Origin: Chlorokybus atmophyticus
Lineage: Eukaryota; Streptophyta; Chlorokybophyceae; Chlorokybales; Chlorokybaceae
Assembly (NCBI GenBank): GCA_009103225.1
Contig: RHPI01000260.1
Coordinates: 41,570 to 105,569, forward strand
DNA: 64,000 nucleotides
Direction: 5' to 3'
The number at the start of each line of letters is the position of its first letter. Position 1 is the first letter of the stretch. Under the pieces are notes generated by a model. That model was not told where the DNA came from. It did not search any database and saw only the letters and a list, made by a program, of their open reading frames with translations. Of this stretch, positions 34,060-47,300 are shown piece by piece. Position numbers and translations under genes: made by a program.

Positions 34060-37000
34060 ATGTGGGCGAGCTGGTGGGGGTGGTTTGCGCTCGACACCGC
34101 TGTTGCCACGTGGCTGGCGGTGGTGGTTGCAGCAGTGGTGTGGCTCTACCGCACACTTGAGCTGCACCTGCTGGGCTATCTCTGGAACGGAGTCAGCGCA
34201 CCCACCATCGCCTGCAACCCTCAGTCCAGATTGATCAACAAGCTGCTGGAAAGCTGCCCTTCCTTGTGTAAACGGTAGGTGCTAGCTGCTGTGCTGCTCA
34301 GTCGCAGTGGAGGACAACTGTGCAGTGCCATCAGTGGACAGCAGATTGCAGATTGCATGTTGGAGTGCAATTAATGTTCAGTAACTTACCGAAAGATTTG
34401 GGTGCGGCTTTGCCTAGCTATCAGTCTTACCGCCGGGCACTCATAATTGAACGCTTACGGTGCTTGCATGTTGTCGAATTGGTGCATGCGTAATCGCACC
34501 CGTGCATGTTGGCAGTTCACCATCCCCTTGCTACGTGCATGTCCATACGTATACTGGTAGTAATGCTACTCGTGTTCTGCATAACGCATACTGGGCAACG
34601 TGCTCGTGCACTCCAATCTGCACGTGTGTATGATTGTGCCCTGTGCACAGGTATTGGCCGACAGTGTGGCTGTGCAGTCCGCACTTGCAAACTGCGTACG
34701 TGCATTTCGCAGATGGGGCACCTCAGTTCGCCTACAGAAGGTGAGAATATAAATCAATGCTCACCACCGGAAGCAGACTGCGTTGCACCAGTACATGACT
34801 TGCAAGCAGCCGGTTGCATGCTATCACACTCAAATGTGGTGCCAACAGGGAACTCATGGTGCATCCTGACGGTGGCACAAGCGCACTGGACTGGGCGGAA
34901 CCCTCACGTAAGTGTGTTCATATGCACGTTCACGTGTGTATGCACGCATGCTCACCATACTCACGCGAGGGTGTGCACCAGAGCTGGCTCCCACCACTCC
35001 TATCCTGATCATCGTGCCGGGACTCAGCAGCTCATCCGTCAACAATGTGCGTACATTGCCTCTCCCGTCAGCAGTTCCTGCTGGTTCCTCTTGCTAACAT
35101 GCACTCGCATGAACTACAGTATGTGCGCTACATTGTGAGTGCGGGCATCTCGCACGGCTGGCGCGTGGCCGTCCTCAACCACAGAGGCCTTGGCGGCGTC
35201 AAACTCACCGTAAGCAACACTGCACACCACATGCAATTGCCTTAAGCTGATGTGTGTGCTGCTATGGTTTTATCTTGCAGTCAAAGAAGCTGTACAATGC
35301 TGGATTCACGGACGACCTCCGTCGCACCGTGCGTCGAGTACGTGAGGCCCACCCTCAGGCGGTCCTCATTGCCGCGGGCGCCAGCCTCGGTGCCAACATT
35401 CTCATCAAGTACCTCGGGGAGGAAGGCGCTGCGGCAAAGGCTGAGGAAGACCGAGGGGGAGTGTCGGATATTGCTGGAGCTGTCGCCATTGGATGCCCCT
35501 TTGACCTACAAGTATGCACATGTGTGTGTGCATATTTGCAGGTTTCGTGCATGGACGCGCATGCGCACGTGTGTGCTTTGTCACCATTATATGGGTTGCT
35601 TAACTTCTTTCTCAACTCACTGCCTTCAGCTGGACAATAATCTGTTCACAGGTGGGCGATAGGCACTTGCGAGGCAAGCGGTTGCAACAGCGTGCTTATG
35701 CGCGAGCGCTGTCGTCGAGCCTGGCGGATTTTGCTGCTTCGCACGCTGACATGCTTGGAGACCTGTGCGACCTGCAGACCCTGAAAAAGGTGGGCGTTGG
35801 TTGGACAAGAGTGCTTAGTTGTTATGTCGCAGTGAAGGCCAAGGGTGCATTGTGTGCAGTTCACAACCATACGCGAGTTTGACGACCGCATCACAAGGCT
35901 TGGACTATATGAAACTGTAGACCACTACTACAGGTAAGTGTCGCTCCCACACGTGTGTGCTGCTGTTGTTGATGTGTTTGGTTTTATCGTATGACCGTTC
36001 AGCAACCAATCCATTGTTTTGCACCACTTCAGAACAGCATCATGCGCACAATGGGTGACACGAGTTCGGGTCCCTCTGCTCGCGTTCTCAGCAATGGATG
36101 ATCCAGTTTGCCCATCACAGGTGCAACTGCGTACCAAGCACAGAACATCCAACCTGCATGTACACCTGATGTTCGCATGAACCACGCCAATAACAAGAGG
36201 TAAGTCTTAGCACTTTGTTTGGTGTGATCAGGCGATACCCTGGGATGAGGCGCGCGTGTCTCCAAATGTGGCAATTGCAGCAACAGCTAGGGGAGGCCAC
36301 TTAGGTGCCTACCTGCTAACTACTGACACCTGCATGCCGCCTATCAGCTTTGCTGTAAAAAATGACTACTGGCATGCAAGTTATGTACATGTGGCTGACT
36401 GTAACTGTGCACAGGGTTTTATGAAGGGACACTGAATCCATCACCTTGGTGAGTGCATGTTACAGGACACGTTCTCAGTGTCCCCATTGTCCTTTGTCGT
36501 ATAATACTGGGACAGGATGTACATTGCTAGCTCCTTGTGCTGAACACGGACTACTACAACAGGCACGTCAAGCCCATGATGGAGTTTCTCACAGCGGTTC
36601 TGGAGGCTGCCAGCCCAGTTGCACCGTGCAAAGCCATCCAGCAAGGAGAAGTTTGTGAACCTGTGCAAGACATCGCAGCAGCGCTTGCACACGCATTGGC
36701 GCCATCTTCCCCTGTAACAGAAGCGCCTTCTTCGTCGTCAGCGTCTGCTCAGGAAGAGCAGCTGGAGGATGCATCGGAAGGGCAGGCGAGTACACCCTCT
36801 GTGCCTGATAGTGAAGGGAATGCGCTGGCTACACAGGATGATTTGCAGCCGTATGAGACTGAAGAGTGCAGCCCGACGAAAGGCCTGGATGTGAAGCTGC
36901 ATATCAAGAACAAAGCGCAGCTTGTGGCCATGGCTCAAACGCTGAGCACGCTGCACCAGCAGGCAAGTCTGTGGGTTGCATGGTCTGTAATTTACGTCAC

Positions 37001-37527
37001 TGTTGATACGCCCTCATCATGGTGACTGGCCTTTTGTTGAGAACTGACCTCCTTTGCAGCTTGTCAAGGCAGGCAAGCTGGATGTCTCGTTGCTATGTGC
37101 AAATGGGACAAGCTCACGCATCCATGGAGTGGACAGCCTGGATGCATTGACTGAAGACACCAGCCAAAAACTCATGAACGGGCATGCCGACACATACACA
37201 CAAACAGCGACAAGCGTAAGCAAGGACACGTCCCAGGTTGAGAGCAACTACGCAAATGTGCACACACAAACACAAAGCAGCGGCGAGGGCACGAACGATA
37301 CCAAGACTGTGGAAAACGTGACCAGTTACAAACAGAAACGGAAGCTGACACCTTTGAAGACGAGTTTTGAAGATAATCACGTCCACAACCAATCTGCGGC
37401 ATATCAGCGTAGCCTCAGTGCGTTCAATTTTGTGATAGCAGCTACTGTTGTATTGACTGTTGCGTACCCGCTCATTAGCTACGTGCGGGTGAGAGGTTCG
37501 AGACGACCCTTCAGGCTTGCCTTGTAA
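34060..37527 (+). CDS. EMB8/ABHD1-3/YheT-type alpha/beta hydrolase with C-terminal extension
   Basis: Exons from 34060-34274, about 34651-34740, about 34850-34909, 34982-35044 and so on to the last exon at about 37060-37527 give an N-terminal membrane anchor (AVATWLAVVVAAVVWLY) followed by the hydrolase fold: PHLQTAYVHFADG, the oxyanion strand ILIIVPGLSSSS, HRGLGGVKLT, nucleophile elbow GASLGANIL, acid in FSAMDDPV and histidine in TARGGHLGAYL. Ser, Asp and His are all present. The family acts on lipid or ester substrates; animal ABHD3 cleaves phospholipids, plant EMB8 is plastid or membrane associated and of unclear substrate. After the hydrolase fold comes an acidic, Ser-rich disordered region (about 36560-36960) and a final membrane span (FVIAATVVLTVAYPLISYV), not typical of short members. 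Convergent with POLE. Confidence 0.9.
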
Positions 37528-38328
37528 GTAAACACTCCCTTTCCTAGTCGCCAGTAGGCGCTGTTTGTGTACCCTGCTGCATGTGTGCTGCTGTGCACAA
37601 CTTCTATGGCAGTCTGGTGACCAAAGCTGAAACGCCACATTATCCTGACAATATGCCATGCGCGGCTCAGTCATTGCCTGCCACTTGATTGTTGGTTGCA
37701 AGTGAAGTAATGCACTGTTCGTACACGGGTCCTTGCAGATTTGAAGCTTATAATCCTTTACTGCTTGCTTGAACTGCCCGTTGAATCAGCAGTAGCACCA
37801 ATGACACTGCACAGTGCAGTTGCTCAATTCGCAAATGCCTTCACATCCATCTTCTCNNNNNNNNNNNNNNNNNNNNNNNNNNNNNNNNNNNNNNNNNNNN
37901 NNNNNNNNNNNNNNNNNNNNNNNNNNNNNNNNNNNNNNNNNNNNNNNNNNNNNNNNNNNNNNNNNNNNNCCCGGCATCATCCCAATCCGCTCCTGTTCTG
38001 TGCTCGCTCATGAACCCTCCAACATGGCTGCCTCGATGTGATTCTATCATAGCAACATTTCGTAGCAAGAACAGCAGGCAACCAGAGTCAGAGCAGGAAA
38101 AAGCATGTCCTCAGCGCATTGAATCTGTGAACAAAGCAATGCGCTGTGCTTGTCCTACTTGCTGACGTCTTCAACAGACTACAAGGTGCAGGTGCATGAA
38201 CTGGGCAATCATCAGTGCTACTTACACTACTACTGCTGCAAAAATAACAGCACTGCTTGCTCTGGCTACAATTGCTATGAACTGCTACTGATACAATGGC
38301 TACGCTGTGGTAGACTTACAGCATATAC
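37528..38328. other. Convergent 3' spacer between EMB8-like gene and POLE
   Basis: Holds both 3' flanks and the assembly gap. No gene seen. Confidence 0.5.
37857..37969. other. Assembly gap (113 N)
   Basis: Run of N in the spacer; it does not cut a recognised exon. Confidence 0.95.
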
Positions 38329-41300
38329 TTACAGAGGACCAGGCTGTAAAGCCCACTGCACGCACTCCTGCAGCAGCTCAAACCTGTGGTATTTGGCAAT
38401 GTTCAGGAATACCCGCAGGCTCCGCAAAAACTCTTCGCGCGGTTGCGTGCATACGTAACGCCCGGCACATCGGCAGTAGTCAGAGAAGTGCTCTCTCTTG
38501 ACCTAAGGCATTACACAATTGTGGTTCACACTCTGCAGACAAATGACACTGATATTGCACAGAATGCAGATCCATAGACGGCTCCCTTTGATGATACTGA
38601 CTTTAGTGGAACCAGCTTGCAGACTTGATACATCAGAGCATCATACTTGCCTGCTTGCATTTGCGGCACCGCAGATCCTGCATTTGGTACACGCGTATGC
38701 GCTGCCGGGCGATGTGCAGCAGGGTATTTTCCACCCAATCGAGGTCGTAAGGCTGCCCGCATGCAGGAACAGCGCAGCGCCAGTCGCCCGCCATGATGGC
38801 AACGTCACGGCAGATGTCCAGTTCCCGGCAGTCGTTGCAATAACTGCAGGCCATCACATGTTCAAATTTGCGCTTCTCAGATAGTGTACAACCAGGAGTC
38901 AATCTAGAGCTGCTCTCCTCCCTGTTCAGTACCTGCAAATGACATTGGGCAAAGAGAACGATAGGCAAGGATCCACGAACTGTGCTTCCTCCGCGTACTC
39001 CCCAACTTGAATGGACGCCAGGAGATTCCTCCTCAACACCTACGTCAACACGCCAGTTAAGTACTGGAGGTCCATACTTTGCTGTTGGTCAGCAGTAAGT
39101 AGTTTACATCAGCAAGTGCTGCTCACCGCTACTTCATGTTCAGCGCGTTTATCAAGGGCCAGCACTGCGCTAACGCTCTTGGCAAACTCGAGCGCCGGTG
39201 TTGTATGTGCGCGGTGCGAGCCAGCCAGCTGCGGGAAGTCAAATCCAGCAGCCTGCGCTCTGGTGCTGCCCGCGTACAGGTGTATCTCTCGCATCCACTT
39301 CAAGAGCTTGAAGGTGAAGTATCCAGCCACCTACACAACACCTGCGTTGTTAACAAAACGCTCCAAACGACTACAGGCCAACCTCATGGCCATGTCACAA
39401 CACTCGCACGCACCTGTCCACGCAGAAACTCTGCTTCCTCCTCGTCCGCCTCATCTGCGACAGCCCGCGTGACAGACGGCGTGCATCCATCGTCCTCAGC
39501 GTGAGTGTCGGCTTGTAGCTTCGTGCGCGTGTGCTTCCATGGGTTGTAGATGTACTCGGACACAATGACAACAAAGCGGTCCTGCACAAGGAGCACGTTT
39601 GATATAAGCACCTGCTCTCACACTTACAGTTGATTCCAACGTCCAAGTTGCATACCTGTATGGCCTTTGGGAGGTACTCTGCTATGTTCCAGCACGAGAC
39701 GATTTCAGGCCTCTCGGTCTCCATGTCTTCGTTCTCAAGGCTGCTGCTGGCTTCGATGCCGCCATGATTGTACTGCGCATACATGAGTAGCCAGTTTGAG
39801 ACTTGAAGCAAACTATTCAGCAGTAAACCATGCATGCCTGATTCTGACGACATCAGCTCACCTGGTCCATGAAAAGCAGGCTGTACCAGAAGCGCTCCTC
39901 TCTAAGATGTATGTACTCAAACAGTTCCCTGCAACATATGTTGATACATCACCCTCGCGCGCTGGAGCATGCTTGTTGTCCAATGCCACTTGTTTGCTGC
40001 GATAACCGCATTGCACGGTGCAACATATAACACAGCATCGGTACCTACCTGCTTTGCAATGCTTGCTGCACGGACTTGACATACTCCACCGCCGCGGCTC
40101 TTGTGCGCTTGCCCGTGGTGATAATTATGCGCGTAAAATCGGCAAAGACTATCCCGGCACCCAGCTTGCGCAACTCGGCCAGCAAGTGCGCAAACATCTT
40201 TTGCATCGCCTTTGTGGAAAAGCGTCAGTGCCCACGAGGCATGCATGTGAGGTAAGACATGCGCATGGCATCTGCAAGCCCCTGATGCATACCTTGTTGA
40301 GTAGTCTGTGAAGCGCAGGGTCGTGCAGCTTTGAAATGGGACTGCATAAAAGCCAGAAGATGAAGAATATGAGCATGATTGCTCATAACATAGTCAGATG
40401 ATAATCTTGTGATGTTGTGATTCAGAGTGCAATGCATGTTAATACTGCATGTCAAAAGTATGGCCCAGCTTTTAGCTGATTGACATGCACTCCAGTGCTA
40501 TGCTAACTTGCCTGCACAACCATCTGTACATTTGCTGAAGCAGGGCATCCGCGATGACGTTGCGCGTGTTCACAGCATCAGTCACCCAGTTCTGCACCAT
40601 CTGCATGGCAGCACAAAGTATGAACACACAAGTATGAATACTCTGAGTCAAAACCAGACGCATACACCCATTGGAGCTGTATGTGGATATGTTGGTTCTT
40701 TGGTTGCGCTCATACCTGCCGCAGGATCTTGAACGAAGCGGCGCAGGACACGCTGTCATCAGCCTGAAAGCCGCTACTTATGGTGGGGCCGGATCCTTTC
40801 ATACCCAGCGCGGTGTTGCCTTCCAGTTCATCCAGCAGAGCACTCTTCAGCAGGGCGTTCACTGCCAAGTGTTGAATCTGCACGCGGGAGCTCTCATGAA
40901 CTCATAAGAACACGATTTGGGAAGACAAGGACCACCATAAGGTCTGTGCTCATAGACAGCCCTGCCTCGTTAACAACAGCATACCTTGAGCTCTACCGTC
41001 AATTGTCCGTATGCTCCCGGGTAGCACAGTTCGGGTCGCTGTACCTGCAAAGCGGATTAACAGTGTTACACAGTTGCAACTCGAGGAGTTGCACTCGTTG
41101 TTGAAACTCAATACTGGTTTTGGTACAAGCATAGTGGCAGGAAGTACCTCGTCTGTGAAGGACAGCTCGTCTTGCATGGCGACACCCCCGAGGTCTGGCA
41201 TGCCAGTGTTTGACATCCACAGCACCTGCGCAGCATTGCCATGACACAGTCAAGTATGCTGTTAACAACGAGGCGGCACTGCAAGCCGGCACAGCAAACT

Positions 41301-44300
41301 TAGACTCACATGATTGTGATCCCGCAGGGCACGCGAGAAGAACACGTCCGCCACATACAGCATCCAGTCGGCATCAAAGTTGCCAAGTGGTACCTACGCG
41401 TAGGCGCAGTCTGAGAAACATGCCAGGCACTACTGACTTCAGAGCCTGACTTTCTAGTAAAATATTCGAGCATACATGCGCATATCTTGCCAGCGCTCTG
41501 CGTTCCAGCAGCCAGCCAACTGACGCAATGCCGCGCTGAGCCGCAAGCCTGGAGACAACAGGCTGCCAACCAAGAGCCTGCACAGAGTTGTGTCAACCAC
41601 TGTTCAAGTGGACTCGTTAGCGCAAGCCATTGCACATTTGAGTAGCCAACACTTGCATGTAGTATGCACCTGGTACTGGTTATCGCGCTGGTTGAAGGGC
41701 ACGGCCAAGCACGGGAACTCCTGCAAGGCGGGTACTTTCTTACAGAAGTCCGTCATGCCCTCGCACACCTCCACAACCGCGGCAGTCGGGCCACCCTGAC
41801 TGCTGCGGTAGTTGCCTATGGCACGCTGTATCAACTTGCAGGCTGCCTCGTGCGAGCGCTCATACTCAACCTATGACACATAACCACATAGGTCAGGCTT
41901 TAACAACAGTGCTGAACAGAACTGTCTGGTATGCAACGATGCCAATTCTGACCTCAAACTTGATAGATGCGTACAGCTCGCTTTGCTGTGCATGCTGGGC
42001 CATAGGGGATGCTGCAATCGAGTCTTTCAGCGCGCGCTCCATCATGCCCGGGGTGACCTCCTTGTTGGACACATGGCTGACCACAACCAGCAGTGCCTTT
42101 GCCGTGGCGGGAGTGACCAACATGTACACGCCTCGTGTCTCTGAACAGCTGCACCAATGACACACCAATGGTCCTCAGCCCATGCTGTGTGAAGGGTGTG
42201 TCATACAGGCAATGGCACTGTCATAACAAAAAACACCTGTGGTACACGTGAATGCTGCGCAGGCTGCTGCTGGCATCCCTATCTGGTAGGTAGTCGCACT
42301 CAGCGGACATCTTCATCTCAAGGTCCTGAAGAGCAAAGCCTTGTTCCAGGCTGCGGTTCTCCCGGCGCACGCGCGGCTTCACGCTAGCGGAACAGCCCAG
42401 CTCCAGCACCGCGTGGAAATACAGCGGCACTTGGGTTTCATATATGCCCTGCACATAAACCAACGACATGCATAAGTAAAGCGGCTCACAAGTGCCTGCA
42501 TCAAATGTGGTGGCTGCATTCATGCATATGCTCACCTCCACATCTGGGTCAACCAGGTTGGCAGCCAACTCCTTGGCATTGTCCTGGTAGTTGTCCTCAG
42601 AGACGACAATCTGCACGCGTGCACAGTGCGTCAGTTCAGTGCACGGCCTACTCAACCCCAAGCCTCCCAACATGCCGCAAACCCTTCTTCTCACATTTTG
42701 CAGGTTCAAACAAGGTCTGCTGTGCGGCAGCAACCGGGTGCACTTGCTGCCCAGTGCGCTGTAGCTGTCCGAGTCCGGAGTTGTGCGAGTGTTGATATAG
42801 AACTCCCTGCTGACATGGAGCGGCACGGAGAACATCGCCCCTTCCACGATGACCCACGCACGGAAGGAGCCGGGCGTGTCTGCAGGAGAAATTTGCACAA
42901 TCTGCTCGCCAACCACAGCCAGGGTTAGACGTTTCAACAACTCAATGCTATGCTTACAGTAGGGTCCAGGGCCTGATACCATACACACCTGCCAAGGCGT
43001 GCTGAGGAGAAGGGCTTCGCGCTGACGGAAGTAGGAGCCAACATCGGCTCGACTGGAAGGGCCCCTGATGGGAGGAGTGTAAGGTTGCGAGAGCCCTTGC
43101 GCACGAGCTTGCCGCATAGCGCGCTCCGCCTCCCGAGCCTCTGCCAACCTTCGCAACAACAGCGGTCAGTACACGAATGGTTTTTGCGTACGCGTACAAA
43201 TGCGTCATACAGACATGCAACAAGACGCACCGCAGTTTTTTGCGCTCGAGGCGCGCTCTGCGCCATCTGCGCTTGCTGTGTTTCAGCCACCCAACATAGT
43301 CGTCTTCGCGCGTGGGACACTCGGCTTCTTCGTCAGTCGGTGCGCCTGCTGGTCGGTCCTCCTGCCTCTCTGCACGATCATCATCGACATCCTGGCTGGG
43401 AGCTTCAGCGTGGCGCTGCTGCTGCTGCGTGTTGGCATGCGTTGCAGCCACCGAAGTCCTCAGAAAAGAGGCGCTAGTGGCATTTACACCAAAGTCCTCC
43501 ATGTCCATGTCCATGTCTACGGGTCCGGCTTCTGTGTGCTGCCGCTTTCTGCTGAACATATCTGTCAAGGTTCTCTGCCTGTGCAAGTCTTCCTTCTCTC
43601 GCACGCGCTTGCCAAGCCAATCCGGATGTTGGACGCGAGGAACCGGGTTGGCAACCTGCGTGATACAACCATGCGTGTTGGGAAAATTAGGTAAGCTGTA
43701 TCAAGTCAACAAGGCTGCATGTGGGATACCCACCTTCTGCATGGCTGCTGGGATGGTGATGATCTTCTGAATGGCGCTTCCCAACCGTGTTCGGTAGTAC
43801 TCCCAATCCAAGATGTTGCGCACGTCAAGTTGGTCACCATCAAGCGACTCTTTGCACCATCGGCGGAGAAAGGATCTCAGCACGCCTGTCAATGTGATAA
43901 TCTCAAGACCCATACACATGCAAGCCGGAAGGTGTAGGTCAATGCATGGTGCAGTAAGCACTGCTAATCTTGAGCTATTGTGAAGTAAGCCTGAAGGTAT
44001 GTGCAACACAGCATAGTTATTGCATGCGTACTCTTTTCTGTGGAGAATATGGCGACCGGTATGGCTCGCTCACTGACAGGCAAACCCTGCATTGCATGCA
44101 GCTAGTTGAGTGCGAGCACTATACATCTCTCGGACATTCCATTCAACACACACGCTGCTTGCCTCAGGCTTGTTCGCAACGATGTACTGGCAGTTGAGCC
44201 CCTTGTCCCTGACCATCTCGTCTCCAAGGAAGTCGGCCAGCCGCTTCGCTGTTGTGATCGGGCAGCTCTTTTGCTCGCCGTAGTCTTCTAAAGATTTGCT

Positions 44301-47300
44301 CATGGTGCTGCTCTCGCTGATGAGCTCCAGGAGCTCGCTGTCCGCCAAATCTGTGCCGCGGTTCTGAGAAGAGGTCAGCAGGAGAGGTCGGTTGCTTGCA
44401 AGCAGCTGCAGCTAGCACAGCAATGGAGATTAGAGCTCAACCCGAACCTCAATCATGTCGAGCCATCGGTTGGCCACCGCACCAACCGCTTCGTAACACT
44501 CTTCCAAGGTTTCGCCTTGCAGGAAGTTCTCAAACACCTCAGACTGCGCAAGTACACTACGCTCATCAACCATGAACAAGCTTCTGGCGCAAGACAGTAG
44601 CATACAGCGGTGCAAGTAGCATACGGCAACACAGGGTTGTACATGCACATGAAAACCACTCTGTACTAGTACCACTGCTTGTGTCAGTCGTTGTCCCCAA
44701 TAGATTGGTGTTGTTATATTAGCTTGTGCTGACCAGTGTGCCTGCAGTGCATACCTGGAAAACCTTTATGAGCTTCAACTCTCCACGTCGCTTGATCTCA
44801 AAGCCCTTCAGTTCCGCCAGAGAGCCATCGTCGTTGAACACAGCATAGCGCTTCTTGATGAGTTTCCCTTCCTCTTTGGAAGCTGGCAGAATCATTGCCT
44901 ACACATATCAAATAGTGTTATAGCATAGCAGTGTTTAGAATTAAGGTAGCAACCACTTCTTAAGCATGTTATATAAGAGCACACAGAACGAGAATGCCAG
45001 GGAAGCCCACACCTTGTAAGGACCATCCACCTCAAACTGAATGGAGCATTCACTGCTTGTAGCATAGGCTCGCTTCTCCACATCGACCAAGGTCTGCAGT
45101 CATACCGTGGAACATCAGCTCATTGCAAGGCCCACAGCGCTAGCCACGTCTAAAGTAGCCTCAGTACCTGATATTGATCGTTGGTGTTGTTGAGGGCAAC
45201 GTCCACGTTCAACATCACGCACGGATAAGAGACCACAAACTTGGTCTTTTTTGAATCGCTGCCAGTGGGTTATTACTTATGTTACTATAATTGCGCGGAC
45301 CCAGGGCAAAGTATAATGCCCATAGATAAGATAGGACTCGCAGACGGAGCTGCACCTACCTGCTGCGGAACTCATAGTTTTCTGGGAAGGATGCCGGGAG
45401 CGCGCACCAGATGCCATCTGTGTCGAGCTCAAGAGGCTTCCCGATCTGCTCCACAAGTCGGTGAGCACTCTGGATGATCTTTGCACCGGTGTATGTCACA
45501 ACACCAGCCATCTCCATCGAGTACCATCGCGCACCCCTGGTTGCAAGTTACCATCAGACCAACCCCATCATGCACCAGAGGTGAACACACACCAATCTCA
45601 CCTGCGCATGACGTAGCCATAAAAGGAGTTCAATATGCACTTGTGTGCTAATTGTAGCGAGTCGTACACCACAATCATGTCCTACAAGCAGCAAGCAGCA
45701 TGAGTAAGCATGTTGCCCAGCAAGGCGGGACATGTTTATGTGCTACCCTTGTGCACCTGTGCTTCTTGTATCTTCAAAACAGCGCCAGCCTTCCTCGCAT
45801 CATGGAGCTTCCCTTTCCAAGTCTTAAGGAAGCCCTTGTAATCATATCGCCGGTCGCGGAAACTATATGAAAGGGATGGCGTGTTCTCGTATGGGAAACA
45901 TGACCATCAGACTGCTGAACAGTGACACATGTTCTGCAACGGTAGCTAACTTCCTGCGGTACCTCCTGACAGTGTCCACGTAGAACGGGTTTTCGCGCAT
46001 GCAGATGTTTGCCGTGCGGTGCTCTGATGTGGGCTTGTCGAGGACACGCTTGTACACCTGCATGCGACATCAGTTCAACTCCGCGACATAAGGTTAGTAG
46101 TGAATTGCAATCTTGTTCCACAGCACAACACAACATGACACACACCTTCTGGCAGTACTTCTTCAAGCGCTCCTTGAGTTTGACTCCTTGCTGTTCTTCG
46201 GGCAACTCGTGATACAACTGAGGTGGACCGCCAGGCACTGCTGGTGGGAGGCTCTCAGATTGCAACTGGTTCTTGAGAGAGTTGTACTCGCTGGCAACGG
46301 TAAAACATGACACCAGCTGATCAGATGACTGTAGAACATAACTTAATAGAATAGAAAAGACCACATCAGATGGGCCCTACTTGCGATTGGCCGTGTAGTA
46401 GTCCCCTCGCCACACCCAGTCCATCTTGCGCAAGCACGTCTTGCCGGGACGGTTGAAGTCACAGGAAGCGCATGTCTCGTCCGTCACGATGGCAGGGGGT
46501 TGCAGGCGGTTGGTCAGGATGATATTTGGGTACATGGCTGCCACGTCCAGATGATATATAACAGGCCGCTCTTCTCTGTTGGGAGTGTCGCGCAAGCTCA
46601 CCAGCTGTAAAACATTGTGGTCGTATAGTGGCCATGCCGTGAGAAACATCATATGCATCTTGAAATCAAGAACGCAATGACCAGGACAAAGACGTGCACG
46701 CGAGAAGCTGCACAGTACCTGCCCCAAGATCTCATCGCGGACTTCATCATAGTTGGTGACAGAGTCCAAGGGTACTTTCTCCTCCACCTCAATTGCATAC
46801 TTGAGGTCACGGTCCAAGTTGTCTATGAGTTGCTGTAAGCAAAGTGGTGTCAAGCAGCTGCTCTTTCCAACATCAGACACCTATGCTGCCCATGGGCAGA
46901 TGGCAGCACAGGTGATGCAGCAACCAGCATGCATGATGCAATCACAGATCGCACTCGTGGTAGCACTGGTGAGCCAGCTGACCTGAAGCCTACCTGATAC
47001 GCTTCAGGAACCAGACGGAACCGTGTTGGCAGGTCGGACCGGAACACGCCGCTTTCCAGGCACTCTACGTGCCCACCAATGTACGTCTCACTCTCTAGCA
47101 GATGACCTTTGTACCATCGCTCAGGCTCCTGCACGTTCTTGTTGGGACAGATAATGTTCCCCTTGAACGCCTGCAGAGGCGTACACATTGGTAATCAAGT
47201 CAGGTCTCAATTGCTGATAATAGTGAACCAACCGCAAAGGCACTACAAACAACGACAAGTAGCCTCACCTCAACCATCAGCAGAGCCTCGCACAGTGTGC

